The notes: generated by a model not told the origin, from the letters alone. A DNA stretch of 64,000 nucleotides from Pomacea canaliculata (GCF_003073045.1 NC_037590.1:36386751-36450750); one strand, 5' to 3'; shown: positions 1-14,900, numbered from the stretch's first letter. A program made the numbers and translations.

Positions 1-127
1 AGCTATTGGTTGAAACTGCAACATAGATTTTTTTTTTCTTTTTTTAAGTTTTGTTCAGCAGTAGTTAGGAGAGCAAGGTACAGAGCTGAAGAGTTTGTGA
101 TGACTTTTTGTTTGTTATTCTTATCAG

Positions 128-3100
128 AAAGCATTGGTATACTCTTTCAGAATGATGATAAGCAGCTCCATGAGATTGAAAAGGATGTGATTTCCATCCA
201 AAGAGAGATCCACGAGAGTCTGATTGCAGAAGACAAGGAAATGGTCAGTGGTTTAACCTGTTATATCTCATTTATTTGAGATAAACATTATTATTACAAT
301 AAATCAGCAAATGAACATTTTCTTGCTTTAAGTTCAAAAATAATTTTGTTCTAATCATCAGTCAGAGCTTGCCAAGTTGGTGGACAGTCATTTCCCAGAG
401 CTTCTCCTACAGCACCCTGACTGTGGCATCGACATTTATCTGGTTTGTTTCCACACTGTTGGATTTCTGAAACTTTTACATAGTCAACAAACATCTATGT
501 GTTTGCCCTTTATGAAATTTTTGATTAATGAACAGTGAAATTTTTTTTTAATAAACTTTTCATCTGGTAAGTCTCAAAGAAAGAGAATTTACTCTCAAAA
601 CTTCATTTTTCAAAATCTTCCTAGGGATTTCCAACAGTACATATAATATTTGTAAGGATTTTATGTTTGAAAACATCTGTACATATCATAACCTGTCAGT
701 GGCATATAACTATTTTTTTATTTGCAATTACTTTGTTTTAGATCTCTGAACATTTTGAAATATTAAGATATGAAATAAGACAAAGAGCACGAATGTGCAC
801 ATATGTACACACTCATTTGCTTCCAGAAATAACCATAAGCCATGAAGCATTAAGTTAATGTGTGTGAGTATGCATGTGCACGTGTGTTTTGGCAGACCTA
901 CAATGGACTCATAAAACCAAGCCATGAAGTCGATCATTTTGATCTTAAGCCAGTCCCAGCAGCAAATGGTGGCCTCTTTTATTCGATGTTTGCTGGCAAT
1001 TGTGTCATTATCATGGTATGTTATTACTGTAGCTATCAAGATATTACTAGAGTGAGGATTTCTTTCTTATCTTTTACACTTGCATAAAAATAGCATGGAT
1101 ACATTTGTTCATTGCTCTTTTGAACATTTTGTTTCATATTCCTTTTTTCTTTCTTTTTTAACCATCTATTGCTTCTTAATGCAACAACTTGATTGATAAT
1201 TTAGACTATGAGAAAACTATATTAACCACCTTTTATAACCATCTACTGCTTCTACATGCAGCAGATTATCTGGTAGTTTTAATCATCCATGAGAAAACTG
1301 TAAAAACCACATTGTTGTGATTCACATGTGGGACGTGGCCTGTTTTTCCATTTGTGCAGGAATGCCTGCTGTCAGATGGCCACCACATGGGCAGGGAAGA
1401 ATTTCTAGCTCAGCTAACAACTTACAACAGTATCTCCCACCCTGCCTTGCTTCACCCTGTCACTGTTTTCTTTGACAAGGTAAATCAATTTCCTTTGTCA
1501 TACTATCTGTACTGTAGTATTTTTTACATTCAGCAAGTTGAGTATTCTTGCAAGGTGTTTCTTTGGGCAACTGAGGACCCCGATTTTCATATTTTGTTCA
1601 GAGCAGTGAAAGTCTGTATATTTATTAGTAAATAATGCATGATTGCATAGTGTTGCTGGAAATAATTTTCTGTTAAAATATGTGAAAATCTGAGTGATAC
1701 TAGTTTCACAGTTTAATTGCAAATTCCTACCAAATGTGTTAGTGGTGGCTTTTTATTGTTTCTGGGCTGTTGTTTTCTATTTTAGAATAATCGTCACGCC
1801 TATCTGCAGTTTGAGAAAGATGGAGACATTCTGGCCAATTACGTTGAACACGCCAGACTAACAAAAATGGTATGAGTTTTACTTAAGCTTTTTGTTGTTG
1901 TCATTTTTAGGATTTGAAAGGTACTGAAAGATGACCGTCCACTACGACTTAAGAGGTTGTCTGAAGATAATATCCATGTGACATCATGTCTACCTTTAAA
2001 CTGAAGTCTTGGGGCACTCTTGCTCACTTGAGCCAGTTTTTATTTTTTCTTACCTACTGATTCAAACACATTTTAGCACTTTCAATTCATGATTTAGTTC
2101 AAGCGCATTAGTAATTTGCATTCTAAGTGGAATTAAAGTTTGAGAATTCTTCTAGACCACCTCTGTATGATTTTTATCTGTGAACAAACGCCTCTTGATA
2201 GTACTTTAGACATTGCAAATATGAAATAGGAGTTTCAAAATATTGAGCACTATGTTTGACTTTTTTACTGGAGGCAGGATCAAGCAAGAGACCTTTAAAG
2301 TATGTGCTTGCTTGAATAGAGACTATAGAGTCATTGCATTAGTTTGAGTTGGAAATATTTTCATGTAGTCAGGCCGTTGCTCAGCAAGGCCAAAGTTTTT
2401 ATGTTTTGTCAGTTGGGTTGTTTGGTTTGGCTAAATGTTACATCACCTGCATTCACTCCTAGATTTATTGCTTTGTGTGGCAGGATGTTTATCAGGTAGT
2501 GAAGTCTGTTGTGGAGGGTCTCAAGATGCTGCATGAGAAGAAAGTACTGCACGGAGAGGTGCATCCTCACAACATTATTCTTCGACCTGATGGGACAGCA
2601 GGGTTACTTCCTCCTGACCTGTCCTGCTGTCCTGTGAGTTTTTCTATAAAATGCTTTTGCTGTAGAAATTTTTAAGTCTCTAGATGCAGAAAAAACTGTT
2701 TTTGTGAATCTTATGTCACCAAGCATTTGTCAAGTTGACCCAAAAGGCGATACTACTGAACTAGGCTTCAAAATAAGACAGGAACTAATGAAATTGCACT
2801 CTGATCAACAGTAGAAAGAACTATCCATTTTTTCTGAGAATGTCCAAAATATTCTTTAAAGGAACTGTCATTAATTTTATATATATGTGGTCAATCATTT
2901 ACATTTACTACACAAATTCTTCATGTAACTTGGTTCATTACTTGTTACAAACATTACTTTTTATTAGCTAGCTTATAATTGGTAATATCAATATTTTTCT
3001 CTCTTTACTCAACTTTCTACAGCTGGATCGAGCCAAGAACAAGTACGCAGCTCCCAATGGTATAGAGTTCATTGATCCTGCAGTGCAGTCCTTGCCAGCC

Positions 3101-6008
3101 AACTCAGAACCAAATGGTTCAGTTGACATTTTCAGCGTTGGTGTTCTGACCCTCTGGGTATGGACATTTTGTTTTCAGTCCTAAAAAAAGAACTGCTCCA
3201 GAAAACTTAGTTCCTGCTCTTTACACTTCATTAAGTTCATCCAGATCTTGTTCCTTTCCTTTTGTACCTTTTAAAAATAAAAACAATAATTAATCCAGCC
3301 TGAACATGCCCCACTTTGTAATTTTTAAATAGTACTCTACACACATTATGACAGTGTATTATTCTTGAGTTGCTTGTTATAGAAAATACCTTTCATAGAT
3401 ATTGCCTTTGTCATAATTTTTATTATACTGGAATGGATTTAACCAAATTTGTCAGATATATTGTAACATGCTTCACTCATTTTGACTTATGATGTATAAA
3501 AGTTATGTTGAGTGCATCAGAAAATTCCTTAAAAATTTTTATCGTCCTGATCTAAAAGAAGCAGTTCATATTTTTCCATTTTAAAAAGGTACTTGTTGTG
3601 GCTACTTACCTTCTCTCATTTAACTCTTTTTGTTTTTTAATGTGCAATGTTTTGATATTGCTGAATGAACATATTTAGGATATCATTGCCTTTCAGCTGT
3701 GCTGTCCAACAACTCGAGTCCGCTGCAAGCCAGATGGCAGTATTGATGTGTCTCAGCTGTCACTTGTAAGTTTATGAGAAGTCAAAAATGGGAAAGATTT
3801 TTATGTTTTGTTCCTTTTTTTTTAAGCAGGTGGAGGAAGTATTGTTTTGTTATATTTGACCACTTTCTTACTTTCTTTGTGGCATGGGTGCCACCCCACT
3901 GAGTAAAATCCAAGCTTGGGATTTTTCCATGCTCAAATAACCAGATAATGTTGAAAAGTGGGTGGTCAGTTTGAAAAAGTACATTGAGCTATGTCGGGTC
4001 ATTGAGAAGCACTGGATAAATTTTGAAAAACTTTACAAAAATGTTTATAAAATCTTTTTTTTAAAGTTTTCTAAATAATCTTTATTTAACCTTGTACTTA
4101 TGCATGTACTTAATCTGGTTTTGGATCAAAATTTTACCTGGAGCAAAAGAGATTTTTTTTAAATTGTTGAAAAAGCTGAAGGTAAACATTTTATTTGTAT
4201 TTGTATTTGTGTTCCTCCAAAGGACCAGTGGGCTAGCGGGCTTGTAAAAACCTTGACAGCCCATGTTCCGCAGCTGAGGCCATCTGCAGAGATGTTGCTG
4301 CAGACTAATTATTTCCTTCAACCGCCATATCACAATGACCAGCTAGTGTCCATACCATCATCTTCAGCTTGTATGCTACCACCTGCACAGTAAGAGACTT
4401 TATGGTTCTGGTTTTGGCTTGTGGAGGGGTTTACTTGTTTCAGGTTTCTTTGGCAATAGAAACATCCAAGTAGTAACAAAGAGCAAGGCATGAACATTAA
4501 ACTGACTAAAATATATTTTCATTTGACAAGATGAAATGTTTTATTGCTCCATGTCTAACTTTCCAGACTGTCAAATGCAAATACAAACACTTAGCATGAA
4601 AAACAGAAATGACATGGAATTTTGCCCTAATGCCTATTTTTAGCTGTATGATAGGTCTTGCATAATATAAAACTTGTAAATGGTTAAACCACATAGGCTT
4701 TCTCAAAAATTATAACTTGCTTGGGAAAAAAATGAAGATGCCATTGTGTCTGTTGCGTGATAAATATCATCTTTAGCAAAGCCTTTTGTCATATCATTCT
4801 TAGAATATTTGCAGAGGATTGTTGAGATAGTGTGAGAGAATGTGCTCAAGCATAGAGATGTGTGATTGCTTATTAGTGTACTTACGGTAAATGTAAATAT
4901 GGCTGTGCATCATATATTGTAGCAAGACATATGGTTCTGTCAGTAGAAAGTCTTTGCTGTCATTTATTTACCGAGAATTTTATATTTTAAAATTATTCTG
5001 TTATTCGAATGCCTTTGCTGCTCTGCAGCTCACAGGCAGCCATAGGACATACCAGTGTTATCACTCCACCAGACCTGCAGAGGCCACCCCCACCGCTGCC
5101 CAGTCAAGTTCTTCACCATGTAGCATCTACAAGGTCCACCTTTTCCAGAGAGGCCAGTCCCAGTTTCTGTCATGACCACAAAAATGCATCCTTACCTCCC
5201 TGCACTATTCCAGATGCCTTTGCAAGTTCTGATTCTTCCTGTAGTCAAATCCCACCATTGTCGTTTCCTGCAATGTCCAACCACAGACAGTTTCCACCAC
5301 CCCTTCCAGGGTCTGGCAGGATAATAAGTGACATCTTCATGCCAGGCTCCCAAGGATTATGTGAAGGTCATACAGCAGGAGGTTTCAAGGACACTTCATT
5401 CCAGAATCCAGACAGATGGAATGAACCCGAGCAGGGGGGTTGGGGAGACAACTGTTATCAGGAGCGTGCCAGCCCAAGCTTGGATCATGGTGATTTAGAA
5501 GTCGCAGGGATCACAGATGCTACGCAGGGGCACTTTGAGATTGGAACTTTCTCCCTAGAGGATATATGTGATGCGCCAGGAGGAGGTGAAGCTATCAAAG
5601 GAAGAAAAATAACTCGTGAATCTTCAGATGAACGAAACCAGCCCATTGAAAATGGTGCAGATTCTGTGGTGGATGAGGAACAAGATGAGTGGAACAGCTT
5701 AGCAGGTTGGTATATACAGTTGTGGTTTTAAGAACAGAAGCTGAATCGTCTCTTATTATAAAGCCCATTACTACAACCTATGTATTCTTGCCATTTGGGG
5801 GCCAGGTGCATAGTTCATGCTAACTGGATGCTAACACTTAACGGCATTTTAGCTGACATTAGGCATCTCGTCTATGTCAATGATGGTGACTATTCATAGG
5901 GTCATTACAGTGATACATAACAAAGTAAATATTCTTGTCTATCTTTGAGTGCAGAAATAAACAGTATGTAATTTTGTTGCAGAAACAATAGAATCTGAAT
6001 CTGCCTGA
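128..6008 (+). CDS. STK31: STK31-like protein (pseudokinase-type C-terminal part, 5'-partial)
   Basis: This is the C-terminal part of a gene that begins left of the window. Exons in phase are 128-243, 362-442, 896-1015, 1360-1479, 1786-1869, 2484-2633, 3023-3157, 3697-3765, 4223-4389, 5029-5705 and 5983-6008 (TGA). All have AG/GT borders. The stretch from 1360 to 4389 reads as a kinase-like fold: a C-lobe helix (VVKSVVEGLKMLHEKKVLHG), an SVDIFSVGVLTLW helix and a final LRPSAEMLLQTNYF segment. The catalytic HRD triad reads HGE (2550-2558), and no DFG is visible where expected (LLPPDLS), so it should be a pseudokinase, as STK31 is thought to be. Order and spacing match STK31; the family's Tudor domain would lie outside the window. 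The 677-nt penultimate exon encodes a proline- and serine-rich, then acidic tail that I do not recognise. STK31 is germline-associated in vertebrates. The exact ortholog is likely, not certain. Confidence 0.62.
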
Positions 6009-7576
6009 GATGAAGGCACTGTAAAAAAGAACAAGAAACTTAAATCTTCACAATGTGATTAACTGCTCACCTTGGTCAGAAGAGAAAATGTGCCAAGGTT
6101 TGACGTGGGTGTGAATATATATCCTCCACTTTCATCAGCACTTTACAGAAGACTGCACAAATGTGAAATGTGAAAGAATCCAGCTTATCTGAATCAGGGT
6201 GATGTCTTCTGGTGTTGTGATCATGGTGCATTTTTCATGATTTTCTATAGTCTTGTAGACTATTTCCATGTGATCTGTGCAAGCATGTGCTATTAAACAT
6301 CCCCCATAGAGGTCACTGAACCCTGTCGTGCCCACCAAAAATGTGTCATGGCCTATACAGAGTGTGCAAGACAGGTGTCTGTAGTTTTCTCTGAGCCATA
6401 TCTGTTGCAGACATAAATTTACATATTTATTTGCTGGGTAGGCATTTAGCCATCACTGACATCCAAACATCAGACATTAGTTATCAACAGCAGTGCGACC
6501 TATGACAACACAGTATTTCCAAGATATTCTTCCCATTTCTCCTTTTTGGTCTAAAAGTGTGTCATACCCTATATGACCTTATATGGAGGTTTTCTTGAAA
6601 ATGAATAATGTGAGTTTTTCTTGTTCAAAATGTTATGTATTTTCTGTTCAAGATCTGGTAGGCATTTATCTGCAAGGTTTTTTTGGGGTTTTTTTTTTTT
6701 TTTTGTAGGCTTGCTTCTAGAGATATTTTGACACCAGGTAGAGTTATATCCTGTGTTTAACCAATTAACAGCAAGGGATTTTTTTTTGGGGGGGGGATGG
6801 GAGAGGGGGAGAAGAGGGAACATGCCAAGACAAAAAGTGTCTGAAAAAAGATTGTTGCACCTTTTTAATGTATTTTCTTTTAATATGTGAATAAGATTTG
6901 TGACTGGTCTAGTAAATTTGATGTGTATTTGGAGAAATGTGAGTATTATGTGGCTTGTAATTGCACTTTTTTGGGACCACAGATCATTTGAACTTTATTG
7001 TTCAGTTTGTTTCCACCAAACTTCGTTTTTACATTTTGGGCAACATTATTTTATTAACTTCATTTTTTTCTGCACAGTCTAAGCATTCTCTAATGCTGCA
7101 TTTTTTTTTTAGGAGTTGGGAGTAATAGAATGTTATGTTTTGTGTTTCCTGAAGTGGCAATCATTACTTGCATTCTGGTAACAGTAAATAGCAAAATGAA
7201 AACTTTAAGATTTTAGGACTTCAACAAAATCAACTGCAGTCGGTTAACACTTGCAGAGCTCCATGCCATTAAATTAGCTAAAACATGGATGACTGAGCTA
7301 CTGAAGAAAAATAGGGCAATTACAAAAGATAAATTTATAAAAGTTACATATTAACCACAAGGGAGAGGGGTTGGTTGGTTGTATCAGCAACTAAGGCCAT
7401 ATATCACTGCAAAAAGGGGGATAGGGAATCGGTATTGGCACCAGTACACACTTAAGTATTTTCACCATTTTTTTTTTTTTAAAGAACATCATTCTGTTCT
7501 TCTATCATGTTTTTAGTACACTGTGCCCTCTTTAACACATGACAAACATCGTCCTTTGGTTTTTGAAAATGTTCTT

Positions 7577-7582
7577 AATAAA
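7577..7582 (+). promoter_or_regulatory. Candidate polyadenylation signal AATAAA (STK31-like gene)
   Basis: A canonical AATAAA on the + strand about 1.6 kb after the STK31-like stop. It is the first clear canonical hexamer I found downstream. Use is not shown. Confidence 0.3.
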
Positions 7583-8200
7583 GCTTCTGACATGTCATTT
7601 GGGAGTTGCTGTTCTGCATACTCTAACATTTTCTATACATGCAATAGAATACCTTATCACCAGATACTTGGTGCATACCTTTATTAAACATTCAAGGACA
7701 TTGGCTACATCAGTTCTCCATGTCCTTATGGCTAAAAGCATGCATCCATTGATGAAAAGGGTAAACGATTCTGAAAATTTGCAGTAAGCAAATACTGCAA
7801 TATGGGGCCTAAAGAAAGGTAAGGCACATAAATCAGCCACATAAGCCGTGATACTACTTAAAAAGACAAAACCAGTTCAATTTCCAAAACTGACATGCAT
7901 GACCCAAAGTGGGATGGGAAGGGGGACCCATACTAATCCTACTGCATCCCTTTCAAGGGTAATCATATGGATACCAGTCCATAAGCAGTGATCAACTGAA
8001 ACATGAATCAGTCCCATGGATATAAATGTAAGCGTGGTAATAAATCTGCCTGTGAAAGACTTGAATGCAAGATAGTCCTGCTGTAGACAACAATCCCACT
8101 GCAGACAACCAAATATGTGATGCTACAGTTTCATTGTAGCCCTCCAAATGTCTCTTGCAGCAGACTTAAAATAGATTTTGAGTCCATTGAGAATGAAATT

Positions 8201-8206
8201 TTTATT
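8201..8206 (-). promoter_or_regulatory. Candidate polyadenylation signal AATAAA (ADSL)
   Basis: TTTATT on the + strand, that is AATAAA on the ADSL strand, about 770 bp after the ADSL stop. Further copies lie at 7680-7685 and 7050-7055, so the true site is uncertain. Confidence 0.3.
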
Positions 8207-8977
8207 TGGTAGAATTATCTTTCTTTGATACCTCACTGACAAGTAGGAGCTTAAGGGCTACAACTCCTCTTTAATCAAGTGAATTGTAGCCCCTGGTCAG
8301 TGGGATGAGCAGCCCTTGGCGCCACTGAAACCAGCTTTTAATAATAAGCTCTGCAAAATAGCCCAATAGAATTTTCGTTAACTTTCCATGCAGATACAGG
8401 AAGGCTGGGATGGCATTTAAAGCTGTCTGTTAAGTATCAAAGAAAGACAATTTACAAGGAGTTGTCATTTCTTAATAATATCAACAACCCAACTATTAAA
8501 TAGGTGGGCTATGCCAAACCACACCCGCTGACCAAGCAATGCTATGCTGTGGCAGGCAAGATTGCAAAGTTAAAACACACCAAGGTGAAGGTTCAGAGAT
8601 GGTAAATGACAGTCAGCATCACACAATTAAGTCCAAAGCTTAATCACAAAGTAACAGTTGTCAAAAAGTAAAACAAGTTCCTTAAATATAAAAACAGACT
8701 GTCTTTGCTTTCTAATGTATGATTTTCTATATATTTCCATTCAGTGGAGCAAAGTAGAACTGCCAAAAGTGTATATGAGCATGCAAGTAGACTAAATAAC
8801 ACTGATAGTGCAGGTGCAATAGGTAATGCAGGTGACTGGGGGTTATGCTACATCTTGTGAAGTTCAACATTTTCAAAATTATTTCAAGACTCTTGTCATT
8901 CCAAAAATTACTTGAATCTCAAAAGTATTTATCAGCAGTGCAATTAAGTATATTTTGAGACAATACATGGCCACAAT

Positions 8978-11900
8978 TTACACAAACAGCACAGATTTGC
9001 CCTCTAGCTCGCTTTTGTATGGTTCCAAAGCTGGGGCTACCTCTTCTTGCAGGAAACGAGTAACCTGAAATTTAAAAAAAAAAATGTGCAAATGACTGGG
9101 GAGAAAAACTTATCACTATGTGCACATGCAGAATAACACTGTTTACACATTACAAACCAAATAAAAGACCCAAGAAACCTTTTGAGGCAACTTTCTCTTT
9201 CGTTTCTTTTAGTCATGATATCATTTTCAAAATGTTCTGCAGGTCATAATTTCTACAAAAAAAAAAATAGGGAGTTTTGTTCCTTGTTTAAATTTAACAG
9301 CTTTTGCCCTTCTAATTCATAAGCCCTTTTTTTAGTTGCTTAATATGCACACTTCTGAACAAGGCAAGAGGCCTGAAGTCAGTAACAGAAGTCATGATTT
9401 GGTCTTAACATAAGGCCAGTGTTATCTTGCAGGTCTTGGTCTCATTGACAGAATGAGCATCCAAACTTTATCTAAAAAAAAAACTGTTATGGGGGTTGGA
9501 ATCTTCTAGAATGGTAGCCTTACTGCAACTCAAACCTTCTAATTGTATGTAATGCTGGATCCATACTCTTTTTAAGAAAAATTCTCTAACATTTTTTTTC
9601 CAGCAAACATCAACAAAGCATGGTCACGTTTCTTAACGTCCTAAACAAAGCAAAAACACAGTTTAAAAGTCCAAGTGGAAAATTGTTACAAATGCAATAT
9701 TAGGTATCTGGTCATAAAAATAAAATTAAAATAAAATTCGAAATAGCAGGAAAAAATAGTCGAGCATCTTTGATCTATGTATGATACATATTCAAAGTTA
9801 CGATCGTCATTATTTTTGTCACACTTTTTTTTTTGTCTTGAATCATAGAGGCTTATTGACCCAAGCCATTGTCAATTATGCAAACTTTTACATGTGGTAG
9901 AATATAAAAAAAAATGTTCATAGTTACATATTTGACAGTAAGTTTGGTCAAAAAAGCATTTATGCACCTACAGGTCTCGTCAATGCTTCTTCTACTGTAT
10001 TCCTCTTACATGAGTAAGCAGGTACAGATACATTGCACTCAATTATTTCTTATTTAGTATTCAAACATTTGTAATGTGTTTATTTCACAAGCATCTAAGG
10101 TTTCGATCGAAAGAACATTCTCATAAATCCACTTTAAATACAAACACAGTGCCCAACCTGTGATGGTGCTCGCCCAACAAAAGTGGATGGGTTTAGCAGT
10201 TCTTCGAGCTGCTCATGAATTGGAGCAAAGTACTCAGACTTTTGTATTCGCTCCACAAGGTCATTATCACCTCCCTCTTGCTTTACTTTATTCCCAGCCA
10301 GCTGGGAGAGAACACGAATGTTTTCATGACACTCCTGGAGACAGAAATATGGTTTTACTGATGGATACATTTCAAGATTAAGAAGGAAAAAAAAAATACA
10401 GTCTAATATGCTTGTAAATTCATAAAACATGCACAGCATACAGGTTTAAAACAAAAAAACACCAATTGACAAATAATGTAAATGCCGCAGATAACAAGGG
10501 AATGATTCACTGATAATATGCAAGGTTCGTTTAGAATAGAAAATTATAAAAGCAAAGTACAAAGCGACGAATGGGTGTAAGATAAAGAGAATTTTTAAAA
10601 AAGATGTTAATTAAGCAATGTGCTCTTCATGTAGTGGGAAGGGGAGATAATTTGACAGGTTGGAACGGGGGTGTGGGGGAAGCACATAGTTTGATAACCA
10701 CCAATTTAGTCCAGTGAAAAGGGTGACAATGTCTCTCAGGTGGCCCGTACTTAAGAGACATACTAAAGGAATCTCTCATAAGAACTATTCAAGAAAGGTA
10801 TAACAAAGACAAAATATTTGAGAAACAGTGCTATCTCTGCTTCACTAAACAAGTGAGGGAAACTATAAATATGTAAAAGTGTATACAAGTACCTGATAAC
10901 TGCTAAATCTGAATAATTCAGTCTAAAAGAATAATTCTTCCAAACTATTAGTTTAATGCCCAGCCACATACCTGTCTATTGCTACCTAATTTAACCATTG
11001 CAATAATAATGTTTTCTGTTGCCATGAAAGGAAGTTCCTGTTGCACCCGCCGTTCTATTACCTGCACACATCAAGTGCAAATTTCAAAGTATGACATCAC
11101 CTGGATATGTCAAGTGCAAATGTCTGTGTGACCTTAGAATTTATTTATGCAACAGTTCTTGACAGCAATATGTATGACAAGTACATTTCAGCACAAGTAT
11201 TTTAATAGAAACAAACTTCACACTGGAGTTCTTCATCAACCAAATCTGTGTAATTTTTTTTTCTTTTAAATCTGGTTTTCACTCATGTATATGCATACTT
11301 GCATACAAATATGTTTTTAGTCAAAAATGTTTGCATGGAAATGTGGGAAGGGAGGTAAAAAAAATTGCGACTGTTTTTTTTGGTTTTAACAAACTCAGGA
11401 GAGGTACTAACCTTTGGATACACAACCAATCCTTCACAAACATTCTGTAAGGTCCCAAGCAAAGCATCCGCTGTCAGAAATGCCTCTGGAACGGCAATGC
11501 GCCTGCATCAGAACAACATAACAAGAACAACATAACGTCATTGCCTACTTTCATTGGTTTTCTATATTAGACAGCAACACAAGAACAGAGAAACATGCAT
11601 GAGTTGAAAAGCATACATCCAACAAGATTTTTGTGCAAAATGTTTAAAAGATCCATATATCAAAGTTCAATTACCCTGTGGTACCTCTGTTCCAGTTGAT
11701 TAATTTTTCCAGCAATGTGCTACTGACAGAAAGAGCCACTACTTTTCATATTTAATTATGGAACTGAAAATTAACCATCTCCTAGTTAATAGGTTTTTAT
11801 CTATTTGTCTGCTCTACTAACAACTATAAACATCATTCAGGCATTTAGCAACATTACGTTCACCTGTTGGCACTGTCATCTAGTGTGCGCTCCATCCATT

Positions 11901-14900
11901 GGTTTGCAGATGTGTGCAGTGTGTCTTGTACCAGTATCATAAGGTGACGGGCAAGCGCACAGCACCGTTCACTTCGCATAGGATTGCGTTTGTATGGCAT
12001 GGCACTAGACCCTGTCATATAAAGAAAAAAAAAACCAGCTGTTTTTACATCTACTGATTTTCCTCCTGTTAAATGCTGGATTAGTAACCACCCATTAATA
12101 TACAGTGCAACTATTTAACAAATACCACATCGCTGCAACCACTCAGCAACATGCCTATGTATAAAAACACTAGGCGCCTGAAATTGATTGTGCCATCTGC
12201 AGTCCGGCTGCTAAACCTCAGATGAATGTCAGTGGTGTGTGTGTATGTGATGTTGTAGGTGCACACATGAATAAACTTGATGTGAGTTGGTTTGTTTGGT
12301 TTTACATATATATATATGATTGTCACTTGCCCATAACTTTTTTCTTTTCCTTTGCTCGTATTTTTTACTGTTGACATCTGTTAACGCTGCATCTTGCAAT
12401 GAACTTTATTTATATTTTTATTTCTAACTTTCACTTTTGTGACTAGAGAGTCTTCCCCTGTTCAAATTGCCCACAGGGATAAATAAAGTTGGTCATTGTC
12501 ATTAGAATGATCCTGCTTCTCACTGACAAAGTTAATTGTACATACCTATCTGATCTTTTTCAAATGGTTCCTCTACTTCCTTAAAATTGGCTAGAAGTCG
12601 TAGGTCTGATGATATCTGGAAAAGAATAATTAGCCTATGAGATACAGAAAATTAGATGGAGCAAAATGGCAAAATAAAATGTAAATTAAAAATAAGACAT
12701 AATACTAAAAACTATGAACACATTATCAAGGGCTGATTTGAAGTATCAATAACAGTTTATTAAAAAATATATTTAAAATCTCTTTTACCTTATGAACACT
12801 TGCTCCAAGGCTTGACAATGTTGATAAGCAGTCTGCATCAACTTTTCGAGTATATGTTTGACCGCAGATCAAGAAATTGCTAATGAAAGACAGCAAATTA
12901 TTAACAGTTCTTGCCATTCTGCAAATCAGTGCCTAATTATAGGAGTCCAGTGCCATAATCATAGCTATTTCTCATTACAAAAGAAATAATGCTCTGGAAA
13001 GCTGCAGTTTGTAATTTGATTGTATAATTTATATGCATGTTTGCAATATCCAGTAGAATTTTAATATTTTACAAGTCATAACTATAAAAGCACCTTATCC
13101 CATACCTAGTTAAAATTTGTGGACGATGAGCTAAATTATGCTATACCTTTTGAATCCAGCCATCTCCGTCACAAGACGATCCAGTTCTTCCACCTAGTGA
13201 CATTTTAAATTATAAATTCTCGACACTTCATTCACTGTAGTGCAGACTGCACATTTTTCATTTGATTACACTTTGTCATCTAAAACAGATTTTTCTCCAG
13301 TTTTAGCTAGGAGAAGCAAACAAAAAAGGCATGCAGAAACACAGCAAAAATACTTGACATAAAAAAAAGAACAAGAGAGATATCTTTAAATCTTGCATAT
13401 GCATATTTTTGCTATTTTTACCTTGGCTTCATCACCCTCAAAAAGTGCTAAGAAGCTGGCCTGGGTGCCTGTTGTTCCTTTGACACCCCGAAACCGCAAG
13501 TCATTGCAGGCACGTTCAATATTCCGTAGATCCATAAGCAGATCTTGCACCCATATGCAGGCTCGCTTGCCCACAGTCGTTAGCTGTGCAGGTCTGAAAA
13601 CACATTAGCTTGACTATTATTCCAGCACAGGAGGCTTTAAGCAATCCAAAAAGCAAATAGTTTTACTTATTTTTATATATTTTATTTATAACAGGAATTA
13701 CTATAATCTGTATCATTATTCAATAACTTTAAGTGCATAACTACCACCAACAGCATGCATGTGCATGTAAACAAATATCCATCAAACCTTCAATTTGTTT
13801 TTTCAAACAGTCTTATAAAAATAAATACTTACTGCAGATGAGTGTATGCTAGGCATGGAAGATCTTTATAATTATCAGCAAAACATGAAAGTCGTTCTAT
13901 GCACCTAGCCAGCTGAAACAAAAATTCACAACTACATCTTAAAAATCATTATAAACAATTAATTTATTCCCAGTAAATCAATAATTACACAATCTAAGAG
14001 TTGGTGAAATATTCTGCTTGAATTCTGTTTCTTATAATTAAAACTGAAAGAGTCTATTTAGCAGTCACAAACATACACAATTATCATATATACAGGGAAA
14101 GAATAGGGCTTGTTTTTTGTTTTCTAAAGGCTAGAGGTGCCAATTCAAATGAAGAAAAGTTTTATTTGCAAGTGATATTGCACAGTGAGAAGTCTTAATG
14201 ATGGCCACCACTTACTTAACAAATACAAACAACAGACTAGCAGCTTGCCACTACGCACACTGCTATATGTGCACCCAAAAGAAAAAGAATATCAACAAGA
14301 AAAAGAAAATTCTTCCCTGTGAGCTCAAACATAACTATGTGCTGTAAAATAATACTCAAATGCACATATTTTCTGCTAAATATGTACTCACTTTTGGAAG
14401 AAGGATGTTGAAAGCATCTCTCAGGACAATCAGATCCTGTGGGTGTCAACAACTATAATTAAATATATCTTTACAGGCTTGAGTAACAAGTGTAAATCTA
14501 ATTTGCAAACTGCTACAATACTTCAAGTAGTCTGAGGTAAGAACACATAAACAGGAAAAATAAAAAGCTTGTTAGGACTTTCTTATAGAGTAGCAATAGT
14601 ATGTCATAGGTCGATCCTATTGAACAGAGAGAAGCCAGGTTTGGGTACAATCCATTGTTCACAGGGGAGTAGGGAGTCAGGCATGGAGTTGCGTACCATT
14701 AATGAACTGTCTTTAATAAACAGGGTGCAAGGGATATTTAGTTTTCTTGCATCTGTCAAAATGAGTATCTGACTAGGGTAAGCAGACAATAGAAAGGAGT
14801 GACTCATAAAGAAGCCCCGTCAAATGTCTTCCTTTATTCTGCAGCATTTACTTAAATGTAAGCATTTTCCCCAATCTTCTTTAAGCTCATAATCATTCTA

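Larger units (their letters stand above)
6009..8977. other. Convergent 3' regions of the STK31-like gene and ADSL
   Basis: About 3 kb between two converging stop codons. It holds no ORF I recognise. It is AT-rich with homopolymer tracts (T-run near 6690, T then G run near 6780-6797, T-runs near 7100 and 7470). It probably contains both 3' UTRs. Candidate polyadenylation signals exist on both strands. Confidence 0.6.
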
